NCBI GenBank assembly: GCA_027625915.1
Contig: JANTQA010000026.1
Location: forward strand, 7,502,001 to 7,566,000
Length of the DNA stretch: 64,000 nucleotides
Direction: 5' to 3'
Origin: Anaeramoeba flamelloides
Taxonomy: Eukaryota; Metamonada; Anaeramoebidae
Position numbers and translations under genes: made by a program. The notes below the pieces were generated by a model. It was not told the DNA's origin and ran no database searches. It was given only the letters and a program-made list of their open reading frames with translations. Below, one piece after another: positions 35,697-47,047 of this stretch; the first letter of the stretch is position 1, and each line of letters begins with the position of its first letter.

Positions 35697-36674
35697 ATGA
35701 AATTTCTTTTAATTGCTTTATTAGTAGTTGCCGCCTTCTGTGAACCACTCACAGAAGACAACTATAACTTCCTTTTCTCCAAGTTCCAAGAACAATATAA
35801 CAGAAACTACAGACCAGAAGAACAAGCCTTGAGATTCTCTCTCTTCAAGAGCAACCTTGACAGAATCAGAGCTCATAACGCCAGAACTGATGTTTCCTTC
35901 AAGACCGGTATTAATCAATTCTCTGACTGGACAAGAGACGAATACTTATCCATCTTACCAAACATGCCACTCCAATACTCTGACGCACCAGTCTGGGACA
36001 ATGAACAAGCACCAACCGCCGCCACTGTCGATTGGAGACAAAAAGGAGCCGTTACCCCAGTTAAAGACCAAGGACAATGTGGATCATGTTGGAGTTTCTC
36101 CACAACAGGTACCATGGAAGGAAGAGATTTCATTGACACAGGTATCTTAAACTCATACTCCGAATCCATGATCGTCGATTGTGACGGTGACTGTTACGGA
36201 TGTAACGGATGTTGGCCATACTTAGCTCTTGAATGGGTCCAAAACCAAGGAGGTGACTGTGCTGAAATAGATTACCCATATCACGCCGTCCAAGAAACCT
36301 GTAAAAAAACCCAATGTAAGAAGAAAGGTACATGTAAAGGACACACAAACATCAAAGCTCAATCTGAAGCCGCTCTTGCCACCGCCGTTGAAGCTAACGG
36401 ACCAATCTCAATTGCCATCGATGCTTCTCACTGGAGTTTCCAACAATACAAATCAGGTGTCTACTACGAACCAGATTGCTCATCAACCCAACTTGATCAC
36501 GCCGTCCTCTGTGTCGGATATGGTGTTCTCAACGGTGATAACTACTGGATTGTCAAAAATTCATGGAACACATCCTGGGGTAACGAAGGTTACATTTACA
36601 TGGCCAAAGATAGATCAAATAACTGTGGTGTTGCTACATCTGCTGTCTATCCAAACACCTGTAGTAATCTCTAA
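35697..36674 (+). CDS. Secreted papain-family (C1A) cysteine protease, cathepsin L-like
   Basis: A 325-aa single-exon preproenzyme. Residues 1-16 are a signal peptide (MKFLLIALLVVAAFCE). Residues about 22-80 form the I29 inhibitory propeptide (FSKFQEQYNRNY and INQFSDWTRDEY). The mature enzyme begins near 108. The catalytic set is complete: oxyanion Gln125 and Cys131 in DQGQCGSCWSF, His268 in LDHAVLCVGYG, and Asn288 in WIVKNSWNTSWGNEGYIY. Many Cys residues suggest several disulfides, including a CDGDCYGCNGC cluster. Its likely place is the lysosome, phagosome or outside the cell, where it degrades protein; entamoebid-type amoebae have large families of such enzymes. Codon use is unusual for the window: preferred GGA, CCA, AGA and many C-ending codons make the ORF clearly less AT-rich than its neighbours, as expected for a strongly expressed gene. 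Confidence 0.96.
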   Translation: MKFLLIALLVVAAFCEPLTEDNYNFLFSKFQEQYNRNYRPEEQALRFSLFKSNLDRIRAHNARTDVSFKTGINQFSDWTRDEYLSILPNMPLQYSDAPVWDNEQAPTAATVDWRQKGAVTPVKDQGQCGSCWSFSTTGTMEGRDFIDTGILNSYSESMIVDCDGDCYGCNGCWPYLALEWVQNQGGDCAEIDYPYHAVQETCKKTQCKKKGTCKGHTNIKAQSEAALATAVEANGPISIAIDASHWSFQQYKSGVYYEPDCSSTQLDHAVLCVGYGVLNGDNYWIVKNSWNTSWGNEGYIYMAKDRSNNCGVATSAVYPNTCSNL

Positions 36675-36684
36675 ATTATTACAA

Positions 36685-36690
36685 AATAAA
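36685..36690 (+). terminator. Poly(A) signal candidate of the protease gene
   Basis: AATAAA lies 10 bases after the TAA stop, followed by T-rich sequence. A very short 3' UTR is implied. Confidence 0.45.
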
Positions 36691-37176
36691 GACGTGAAGC
36701 TTTCTTTATTTTTCTAGTTCCTTTGCTATTTTTACAAAGTAATAAATTTGTTAGTGAAATTTATTCCAACTTTCTTGAAATTATTATAAATTTGCTTTTA
36801 TAATAAATGATTCTTTGAAACAAAATAAAATGTTAACCGTTCTTTTTTAACATCAATAATTTTATCTTTTTAATTTTTTTTGATCAAAATGGAAAATATT
36901 TTAGAGAGTTTTCTGCTTTTTATTAAGCGTACAAATGAAATTTTTTTATTTTCTTTTTTTTTAATAAAGTACAATAACAAATTAAGGTATCTTTTTACAA
37001 TAATTTTTGGAGTAAAAACACCTTTACAACCATTGATAGAGAAATTGAAAGATAGTTATAATAAAAATTATATTTTAAGTGTTTCTGAAGTTCTAAATTG
37101 TCAAAAAAATACAAAAAAAATTATAAAACTTTAATTTTATTAATTTCAACAATTAAAATTTCAGACAAAATAATAA

Positions 37177-37871
37177 TAAACTATTTTTCAGTCAAAGGGG
37201 CCCAGTTTTAATGGGTATAATACACGTGTTTAAAGGGTTTGCATAGATATTAGAAGAAAAATTTTATTTTGGAAATTTTCAAAATTGAAATCATTTCTAC
37301 ACATTTTTGTTTTTTTTTTTCGATTTTTTTTTAAAAACGTCATTCATTTGCAAAAAATTTTTTATCGCAAGATCAATCGTCACTTGGTAAAAACTTGTTA
37401 TTCTAAGGTCATTGAAACCATGTAAAGATTGTTGAGAAATCTATTGATTTCTATTACAATTCAATTCGATCTTTGATCTTGATATTTGTTTAATAAATGT
37501 GAAAAATTTTCACTTCATTTTCATTTCCTTTTTCAAATAGAGACCACAAATACCAACAAACTTTGTTTGGGGGCTTGATTTCTAAATGAAAAGTATGGAA
37601 AATGAAGTGAAAAATGTTTCATATTTATTATTCAAATACCAGTAGAAGTTCAAAACGAACATCCTTGTTTTTCTCAATAGGGCCCTAAGAATTTGAGTTT
37701 TGAAATTTTTAAGAAAAGCTATTGATTTATTAATATTCTTTCAGACATGTATCAACATTTCTTCGAGGTGTATTATTCTGTTTATTTCTTATTTGTTCTT
37801 CAAAGGTCAATTATTTTATATAATTGATATTTGAAAAAAACGTTGGGCCCCTTTGACTGAAACAGAGTTTA
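37177..37871. mobile_element. Family C inverted-repeat element, copy 1
   Basis: About 695 bp. The left terminus is TTTTTCAGTCAAAGGGGCCC and the right terminus its inverse, TGGGCCCCTTTGACTGAAAC. The ends can be extended to TAAACT and AGTTTA. Interior blocks such as GTGTTTAAAGGGTTTGCAT recur in 59470-60168. Non-coding. Confidence 0.82.
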
Positions 37872-38221
37872 TAAAAAAAAAAATTAGGAGTAATGTATTT
37901 GAGAATTTTTTTATTATTTTTCTAGATATACTTTCTTTTCAAAGATCTAAGACCAAATTCTTCACTTTATATTTTTAGATTTTATTGTATGGTTATATTT
38001 TGTCATTATTTTACAGAATTTTCTCATCAAATGTTCTCAAAATCAAATATTCTAGGGATCTCAAAAAAAAATAAATAATTATAATTTTTAGTTCATAAAT
38101 TAGTTTTGAGGAAATAAAATTTTGGGCTTCATTTTGTATTCAAGTGATAATGTTTTCTGAAATTCATTAATATCTTTTCAAAAAAGAATTCATCTGATTA
38201 GATTAGTAAACTTCAGTAACA

Positions 38222-38676
38222 TTAACTGATGTTGAAAAAAAGTGAATCAGGGAAAAAAAATTGAAACGCTGTATTTCATTGGGAACATTATTAGAACCTG
38301 AAAACTAAAAGTAAGATCAATTAATAAAAGAATCAATAAATGATTAAAGACCAAACATAGGATTAAATACAATAACAGTTTTTTTAATACTATCTTTTGG
38401 TATTGGGTTGGTCATTGATTGATCAGTATTAAAAATTTGATCAAAAAATTGACTATTTTCGAGATCTCCAACAACAAATTTAACAATGAAGAAATGAAAG
38501 TAGATTTTAATTGTATTTTTTGGTTTGATTGAAAATAATATATTATATTATTATTTGAAGTTGATTAGCTTCTTCTTTGAATTGGCTTTACTTTTAATTT
38601 TCAGTTTATATTAATGTTCATATAAAATACCCCCTTTCATTTTTTTTCCCTGATTCACTTTTTTTCCAGAACAGTA
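38222..38676. mobile_element. Family E element, copy 4 (clearest ends)
   Basis: The left end is TTGAAAAAAAGTGAATCAGG and the right end CCTGATTCACTTTTTTTCCA. Most of the interior (ATAACAGTTTTTTTAATACT and the rest) is antisense to the other copies, but the end-proximal TTTCATTGGGAACATTA is in the same sense. About 455 bp, probably the size without insertions. Confidence 0.75.
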
Positions 38677-39456
38677 AAGATTTTTTTTTGCGAAAATAAT
38701 TTTTTATTTTTGTATTTTTCTCGCATGTTTGAAAAAATTATTAACAATTAACCAGATAATAAACCACCATTTCTATTAATCTTTAATAAGTATCATTAAA
38801 TTTTCTAGATAATTCTATAGAATTTCCACAAAGGAAAATATTTCATTATTTAGAATTTTTCAGCTATTATTGGATTTATTAAAAAACCCCGTTTTAAAGA
38901 TATGTTGGGTTGGAATTGATGATGTAACAAAATATATTTGAATAAAAAAATTAATAAGCTAAAAAATTTTTACTAGATATAAATATATATTCAAAAAATA
39001 TCAAATCATAGTTGGACTGAGATTAAGGTTATTATATATCATTACTTTGTCGCCACGAGATTAGGGATGAAAGGTTTTTATTATTCAAACAATAAATTTA
39101 AAGATAAAATAACAGAAATAATAATAGATTAACCCCAATATTAAATTTCAAAAAAGCACTCTAATATGTATTATAAATAAGGAAAGTGTTTTTTTTTTTT
39201 TTTTTTTTTTTTTTATTTATTTATTAAATTAAGTATAAACACAATGATTTTAAACGTTTTAAAACATTTTGGAGAACTTGATTTTATTCATATCTACTTT
39301 ATTTTATAATTTAAGATTTAAACAATGTTGGAGATAAACATGTAGTATTAAAATGAATTATGAGTTTAAATGAAAAACACTGGTTTTTCATTTTGGTAAA
39401 ATTTCAAACTGTATTTGAAAAACAGATTAAAAAAACAAAAATCTATTTTTTGATTA

Positions 39457-39653
39457 CAGTCAGTTTCACTTTTAAGACACAAACTTTCTACGAAATTTAA
39501 GGCACAAAAAAAATCTCAAATTAAGGCACAAAATACAAATTCTAGTAAAATAATTTGTGAAAATTAAAATTCCAAAAAATAGTGCCTTAATTTGAGATTT
39601 GTTTGTGCCTTAAATTTCGTTGAAAATTTGTGCCTTAAAAGTGAAACTGACTG
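39457..39653. mobile_element. Family A palindromic MITE
   Basis: Starts CAGTCAGTTTCACTTTTAAG and ends AAAAGTGAAACTGACTG, TA-flanked. The centre, AAATAATTTGTGAAAATTAA, is shared with 41698-41893, defining a sub-type. Confidence 0.9.
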
Positions 39654-39879
39654 TAGTTTATTTTTATTCTCACTGAAAATAGGTGTTTTTTTCAAAATTC
39701 TGTATTTTCGAAAAGGGGGGTCAAGTTCATACTTCACTAAGAAGAAGAAATAAAATTGAAAAATTCAACTTTGGCAAAATTGCAACTTTAATTAACTTTT
39801 CATTTTTAAAAATTTAAGTTTATTTAAAGTACACAAGTATAAATTGAAAAAAATTGAATTTTTAAATATTGTATCTCTG

Positions 39880-40790
39880 CGCGAATTACTCATCGTCCCT
39901 AAATCCAAATAATCTAAAAGATGATTTTTAAAGTTTAGAGCTCTTTATCTCCTCTAGTTTAGAAGTTATTCTCAATTTTCGATTTTTTGTCAAAAAAAAA
40001 TTTTTTTTTTGAAATTTAGAATTTTTCATTTTTAAAAAGGGTACCTTTTTACACAAAAATAATTTTTTTTTGGGGTTTTAAAGATCATCTTACTAGGGTA
40101 ATTTTTGATCAAAAATATGATTTTAGTGAAAAAAATTGAAAAAATTAAGGTTTAAAAAATTTTTTTTTGAAAATTTTTTTACTACTCTTTTGATTTTCCC
40201 ATTTTTGATTTACTAGAATATTATATTTATAATATATTGTAAACTACAATAGTTATAAGATTTTTAATTTTTAAATTTTTTTTTTTAAAATTTATATATA
40301 TATAATTTGATCAATTAAAGTATATATGTTTGCTACCTGAATTTACCTTTAAATCTTTTCAAAATTTTTTTTTCAAAAATAAAAATCTTCTTTAGGTGCC
40401 AAAATTCGGATAAATGCTGGTAACTAAGTAGTTTTAACTGTGTGAGGAGTAGAAGTTTTTAAATTATTTATATATAGTAAAACCTACAATTAAAAAACAA
40501 TTTTTTTTTCAAAAAAAAAACTTTAAAATTCATTTTAATCTATGTGAGTCACTAAATAAAAAATATAAAAACAATCTCAATTTTTCATTTTTTGGGGGCT
40601 CTTGTATTTTTCAAATTATTACCCAAAATAGTTTTGAAAAATCACTATTAAAAAATTTGTATATAAAAATCGATTTTGGGCAATATCTCGAAAACTAGAC
40701 GTCATAGTGACTTCTAAACACCAAAAATCGAAATTTAAGAAAATTTTGAATTTGTTGAGCAAAAAAAAATTTTTTTGATCCCCGTTTTAA
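39880..40790. repeat. Weak inverted-repeat unit, possibly a decayed element
   Basis: CTCTAGTTTAGAAGTTATTC near 39953 resembles the inverse of the stretch around AATATCTCGAAAACTAGACG near 40682, each followed inwards by a TCGATTTTT block. No ORF lies between. The similarity is partial and could be compositional. Confidence 0.25.
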
Positions 40791-40805
40791 ATTTACTCTT
40801 GTGTA

Positions 40806-41435
40806 GTGAAAAAAAATACCCGGCAAAAAATAAATCGCTGACAAGATTTTTAATTGTGAATATTAGGACAATTGTTACAGTCATTTCAAATCAGGTGTGA
40901 ATCGAACTCATTCCTTGAATGGTTGGGAAACATTCCGAGTCAATTTAAAATATTTCTAGAACCTTCAACGAATGAGTGTGATTCATACCTGAGTTGAAAC
41001 AGCTGTATTTAATTTCTTTTATTTAAGAATCAAATTCCTTTTTTTAAGAATCAAATTTCTATGATTGTAACTCAAACACTTATTTGAATGGTTTTTAATG
41101 AAATTAGACCTGTTCAAAAAAAAATTCAATAAATAAAAATACAAGAACAAAAAATATCATTGTCTAAACTCTAGTAAACCTCTATAAAAATTGATTGTTT
41201 TTTAAAAAAGGGTTGATCTACTTATGTTATCAAACAATTAACAGGGTATTCTCAGGAGAAACCCTACTTTAATGAACTTTGAGTGGGTTTATTACTAGGC
41301 TCATAAAAAATTTAGTTATTTATAAAAAGGATTTGAATTGGAAATAATTGCAATTACACAATAATTCTCCTAATATTCACAATTAAAAATCTAGTCTGAG
41401 ATTTTTTTCATTTTACATATTTTTTAGATGACTAG
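40806..41435 (-). mobile_element. Family B element, copy 3, decayed and inverted, with nested insertion
   Basis: Ends near AAAAAAAATACCCGGC and at AATTAAAAATCTAGTCTGAG. The interior is antisense to copies 1 and 2 (for example AGTAAACCTCTATAAAAATT and CATAAAAAATTTAGTTATTT). It is longer because family D is inserted at 40878-41005. More diverged than the other copies. Confidence 0.7.
40878..41005. mobile_element. Family D ~128-bp inverted-repeat element nested in family B
   Basis: Begins CAGTCATTTCAAATCAGGTG and ends ATACCTGAGTTGAAACAGCTG. The arms are inverted copies of about 38 bases that include ATGAATCACACTCATTC-type text, and TA flanks both ends. It is distinct from family A. Only this copy was found. 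Confidence 0.72.
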
Positions 41436-41492
41436 ACTTGATAATGAAAAGATTCTAGAGCTTCAAATTTTTTGAGGTTATTGATTTTATTG

Positions 41493-41640
41493 TTGTTATT
41501 TTTCTCAAGAAAAAATATTAGAAAAAATATAAAAAATGTTGCTATATTTTTCAGATCTACATCACTTGTTATATTTGTTATTATCTTCGTTTAAAAAAAT
41601 GTGAAAAAATGAATAAAATGTTGCAATATTTTTTATATCA
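41493..41640. repeat. Relatives of the 82-bp repeat unit
   Basis: TTGTTATTTTTCTCAAGAAA starts a unit matching 15779-15860, through GCTATATTTTTCAGATCTAC. A second, degenerate unit starts at 41573. Confidence 0.65.
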
Positions 41641-41697
41641 GCATTGCGGAATATTATGTATAACTTTTTGAAAGATTGTTTGTTATGGTTAGTACTA

Positions 41698-41893
41698 CAG
41701 TCAGTTTCACTTTTAAGACACAAACTTTCTACGAAATTTAAGGCACAGAAAAATCTCAAATTAAGGCACAAAATTCAAATTCTAGTAAAATAATTTGTGA
41801 AAATTAAAATTCCAAAAAATTGTGCTTTAATTTGAGATTTTTCTGTGCCTTAAATTTGGTTGAAAGTTTGTGTCTTAAAAGTGAAACTGACTG
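41698..41893. mobile_element. Family A palindromic MITE
   Basis: Starts CAGTCAGTTTCACTTTTAAG and ends AAAAGTGAAACTGACTG, TA-flanked. Same central sub-type as 39457-39653. Confidence 0.9.
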
Positions 41894-42134
41894 TAAAATA
41901 ACATTTCAAATAGAGTTCGGTGGATAGTATGAGTTAATTGAAATAGAGTTTTTTTGAAGTTTTAAATTAGAGACATTTTATCAAAAATTTTTTTTTTTTT
42001 GTTTGTTAAGAGTGTAAAAAGAAACATGGTAAATAATTCTATTTACCACTTTTCGAAAATATCTTCAAATTTTTCTGTCGTGTTTTTTTTTAATAAAAAT
42101 ATCAATTTTCATCGTTTTCCATTTTTTTTTTGAA

Positions 42135-43259
42135 ATGTACAAATGGAACGAAAAGACCTTCTATGAATTTGATCATTTTAAGGAAGGAAATGAAGACTGG
42201 ATGAAGAAGTAGTCTCAGACGAAACACTGGTACAATATTTAGATCCACAAGAAAAATAAAACTTTAAAAAAAATTCAAAAAAAAAACAGAAAAAGAAAAA
42301 GAAAGAAAATTTGAAAATGTAATTAAAGGAAAGAAAAGAAGAAAAAGAAAGAAAAGAAAGAAAAGAAAAAGGGGGAAATGATAAAGAAAGAACAGAAAGA
42401 AGAGAAATTGAAAGTAAACAAAAAGAAAGAAAAGATAAAGGAAGAAAAATAAAAAGAAAAGGGGTTGAAAGGGAAACAAAAATAAATCTCAAATAAACAT
42501 TTTATTTTTTTTTATTTTGTTTTTTTAAATTTTCAAATAATAACAATAGTCATTTAGTTTTTTGTTTGGATCAAAATATATTCAATCTTTTTTCTTCATA
42601 TGATTAAAATCATATTCAAAAAAAAATATTACAAATATTTTGATCCCAAAAAAACCAAATAACTGCTGATATTATTTACCAAATGTTGTTGTATTGGTAT
42701 AAGCTTTTCATTTCTGGATAGAAAAAAATAAGCTAGAATTTAATAAAAATTTGGAGAATTTTATTAAAATAAAAATATCTTGAGTAATGATTTCAAGTGC
42801 TGTATTAAGTTTTTTTATGGGATTGAAAATTCAGATGAGAAAAGTGAAAATTTCTAGTTGAAAAAATATTGTATCATTTTTTTCAAAAAAAAATTGGTAG
42901 AATTTTAATATTTCTTTTCACTAAAAATCTTATTAGTGGTGCTTTAAAAGGAAAAAAAATGTAGAGTTTTCGAATTAAAACTTAAAACTATTGATTACAA
43001 TAATAGTTCAAAAAAAGTAGTAATTTAATAATAGAAATTGGAAAAATTCGTTTCATTTTTTTATTTTTTTTTTAAAAAAAAAATGACAGAATTATTTAAA
43101 TAGAAAAAAACAAATTATTTTTTATTTTTTGAGCAAAGTTCGTTGGTTACTATGTTTTATGGTGTACGCATTCACTCTATTCAATTCCAATCAGATGAAA
43201 AATATATTCCAGATGAAGTTCCAATGTACCATGAGATTTTGGATCAAATTTTCAAATGA
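42135..43259 (+). pseudogene. Coding-like remnants, unidentified
   Basis: At 42135 a T-rich leader is followed by MYKWNEKTFYEFDHFKEGNE then DWMKK and a stop. VSDETLVQYLDPQ follows in another frame, then a Lys/Glu/Arg-rich stretch to about 42490. Separately, a 35-codon ORF at 43152-43259 reads MFYGVRIHSIQFQSDEKYIP then DEVPMYHEILDQIFK and a stop, preceded by a T-rich tract ending in AG that resembles a 3' splice site. Both look like protein ends on the same strand. That they belong to one broken gene is a guess. Confidence 0.3.
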
Positions 43260-46200
43260 ATGATATATTTTATTTGTTGTTTTTAAAATTTATCATTATT
43301 TCAGACAAAGATCACAAAGTGTGAAAAAAAAAATTGAAATTTTAAAAAATTTTTTGTTTTAGATTGTCTATTTTTTTAATATTTTTGTTCTCAAAATATA
43401 ACATCCGCTATTGATTTTTTTAAAAAAAATCAATAACTGTTGATAAAAATATCAGAATTAATAAAAGTCTCTAGTCGAGGAGAAAAATGTTCGTTTTGTG
43501 GGTAAAAAAATCCAAACAAATGTATTGGCGAATGTTAGTTTAATTCAACTTGGAGATATTTAATTTGAAGTTTATTAGCTAAAAGTTTTAAAAATACTGG
43601 TTTGTCTTCAAAAATACCAAAATAATAGAAAAAAAACTCCGGTGATAAACTATTGTAATTGTCCACAATCTTTTCCTGGATTCAAAATAATGGGAATAAA
43701 GTCCGAAGAATTTTTTACTATATTTTTTTAAATTCTGGAAAATCAAATAAAAGTGTACAAAGTTTTTTGTTTTTAGATTTTTCAAGAATTTCAAAAGAAT
43801 CAGATAAAATCTTTGATTTTTCTAAATTTTTTTATATTTTAGAAAACCCTATTAATAATCAAAAAAAAGAATTATTTTCGATTTTTTTCAAAAAATAATT
43901 ATTTCAGGGTCAAAATAATTGATTCAAAATTTGAATAATATTTATTAAATTTAAAATAACTTGTGAATAGATTATTATAACCACTTAAATGTGAACATTG
44001 ATAAAATGGTAAAATTCTTTCTTTTTTTTTAAATATTTATAAAATATTAATGGAAAAATGGATGATTCGACTTACAATTTGTAAATTATCTGTAGGTAAA
44101 TAATTTTTGATCAAAGATCTCACGTTATTAGAAAAAAGTGTTTATTCTTATTGGAGACATTAAAAAGGGGAAAATTAACAATTGTTCAATTTTTAAAAGA
44201 AAAAAGTTTTTTGATGATCGATCAGAACAGTAATAGTAAAAGTTGTCTCTTTCAAAAGAACACTGGTTAAATTGATCAATCCAAAAGAAAAGATTTGATT
44301 TCAAAGTTGGTAAACAGAAGTAAACTTTTTGTAAGCATTTGGTTCGAGGGTATGAAATTTAAAGGGTTTAAAATTTTGGAGGTTTTTACTTTTTTAATTC
44401 TCTGTAATGTCTTTCTTCATTGTTTGTTTTCTTCTCCCCGTTCTATCAAGAAAAAAGGATCAACCCAATAAACAGAGATCAAAAAGTATGATCAATTTCA
44501 AGAATTACACTTATTTGTGTTTTAAAATGTCAGAAAAAAGAGTGAAAGTTTTTTACTATTTTGCTTTTAAAAATTCTTTTTTATCATAAAAAAGTTTTTG
44601 AAAAAAAAAGGATTTTTAAGAAAATGGAAAATTTGGTAAAAAAAAAATTAGACCATTTTAGTTGTTATTTTTAGAATTTAGTGATAACATATCAAAAAAT
44701 ATTTTCTAACAATAGAATTTATTCCTATGAATTGTTCGAAAAATTTATTTTGAAAAATTGTCATTCTTCAAATCTGTACTTTTTTCTGAATAATTTTCTC
44801 AAAAATGAAAAAATTTATTCAAACCAAAATACTCTGTTAATCTCTTGGAAAACATTTTAAATCAACTAATTTTTCTTCAATTTACCTTCATTTTTTTTTA
44901 CAGATCAAGCTCCAATTAGAAAAATAATAGGAGTAAATTCAAAATAATCTATTTGACTGATAAAATCAAATTAGTAAACTTCGAATTTTTTCTTAAAGTT
45001 CAATAAGGAAACTTAATATAATTTCACACAATACCATTTCTAAATTGATTTTGGAAATACTGTTAAATTCGAATAAATGTTTGAAAATTTTTGCTTCAGT
45101 TTCCATTTTTGGAAATTTTTAATCCTTTGTAATTGATTTGAAAAAAGCATTTGATTTGGGTAAATGTTAAGAAACTTTGTAAAATTAGACAATCTTCAAA
45201 ATATTCTTTGTCAAAAACTATTTTCAAAAGTAGGGTTCTAATTTGTTAAAATGGAAATTGAACTAAAAATTTTGTTAAATTTTTTAGAATAATCCAGTAT
45301 CAGTCAGTTTTTCATCCAAAATATTTTTAAAAACCTCTTTTTTTTGTTTTTTCCATGCCAATTATTTACAAACAGTCATCCTTACCAGAGATAATAACTC
45401 AATTTTTAAGAAAAAAGATTTTGGATCGTTTACAAAGATCCAAAATGATTCTATAAAAAAACTTTATTTTTTTGTACAGTCAAATTTTGTGATATAATGT
45501 TACGATCAAAACAGAAGAAAGACAATAAAATAGTGAGTTGTTCAATTTTTTTCAATTTACCTCTTAAATTTTGTGTTAAAAAAACACGATCAAACAAAGA
45601 AATTATCTCCAAAGAAGAATTAAAAAAAAATCCAAACCAATAAGGGATCAAAAGTTTGAACAAAAAGATCAAGGTGTGTCGATCAACTCAAGTTACTTGT
45701 ATTTGAATACCGATCAACCAATTTTTCATATATATAATTCTGGTTTGTACTTGTTACAAAAAAAATGTAAAAATTTTTGACTTAAACTATTGAACAAATT
45801 TCACTCATTAGTGACTGTTCAAGACCAACTCATGCAGCGGTTATGTTTTGTAGCTGAACAACCAACCCAAAATTGTCTTTGAGATAAAACGATCTCTTTT
45901 TAACAAAACTTTTCTCAGCGACAAGGCAGAGTAGCCAATTCAAAAGAAAATTTTGCTAAATTTCAAATATGGTTCGAAAGTAAGTGAAAAACCAAAACAA
46001 CATTAAGTGTTGGATAAATTCGCACATTGTGTTCTATTTGGACTAATCTTGAGAATAAAAAAATAGAGATCAGTTTTTTAGTTTTTTGTTTATTTTTGGA
46101 AATTTTTATACTTTATGATGGCAGATTTTTCCTCTTTTATTATCACACCAAAATTTTGAAAAAGCAATTTAAATTGCCCCTTTTGTTTTCATGTGAAGTA

Positions 46201-47047
46201 ATGTTTGTAATTTTTTGATCTTTGGATCTGAGAAATTATTTTATAAATGCCTGAATTGTAGATCACCTGATTAGAAAAATTCAAAAATAGAAAAAGAATA
46301 CTAAAAGCAAAGTAAGTAATCCCATTTAAAACCACTATAAGTTGTGTATTCTGAAAAAATGTAGCAAAAGCTTTTTACTCATAAAATATATTTTTTCCCG
46401 AACTCAACTTTTCCTTACTTTATCATATTTTGTAAAACTTTATATGTGGCAGGAAAAAGTAAATGAACTATGGTCTTAGGTGCTTAGTAGCTTACATGTT
46501 TTGACTTTTGGGAAAAACAAAGTTTGTCAATTTCGTTACACAAATGGAAAATTAGTAGAAAATGTGGGAATTTGGGTTTACCAAAAAGTCATTGTCGAGG
46601 GATCACAATGTCATGTTAGCTTTTCAAGGAAAAGTATTATATATTGAGAAAATTTATGTTACTTGGAGAGAATAATAATTCTTTCAAATCATTTTCTTTG
46701 ATAATCTCTAAACGTAAATATTATTTTGGACACAGGACGATTTTTATTCAGTCATAAAAGTTTTTTTTTGTTTTCAAAAAAGTTTTTCTAAAAAGCGTGA
46801 CAAAAAAGTTTTGCAAGGATTGTCTTAAATGGATGACAACATCTGTCTGATGGGTTTTTTGGGTATCTTTTAAAAAATATTTAGTCATGCTTTTTTCTGT
46901 AGTCTATATGAAGTCTTTGAAAAATTGTTATATAGTTTTTTTCTTCGAATACAAGATGAGTCTTGGAAAAAAAGTGTTTCTTTTTGTTGGAACTCCATTA
47001 TAGATCATTTTTTGTCCCACGTTGTTGTTTATTTTTTAGAAATCTTG

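Larger units (their letters stand above)
36675..47047. other. 10-kb intergenic region between protease and transporter
   Basis: Holds family C (37177-37871), family E (38222-38676), family A (39457-39653 and 41698-41893), family B with nested D (40806-41435), an 82-bp repeat relative (41493-41640), a possible inverted-repeat unit (39880-40790) and coding-like remnants (42135-43259). From 43300 to 47047 the sequence is AT-rich; I see no supported gene there. Confidence 0.55.

Noticed and set aside
36880-37134. An 84-codon + ORF after the protease gene
   Set aside because: Phe/Leu/Lys-rich and unrecognised; it stops just before family C. Not separable from chance in AT-rich DNA.
42178-42492. 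Minus-strand Phe/Ser/Leu-rich ORF of 104 codons
   Set aside because: It is the complement of a purine-rich Lys/Glu/Arg repeat and has no sustained domain.
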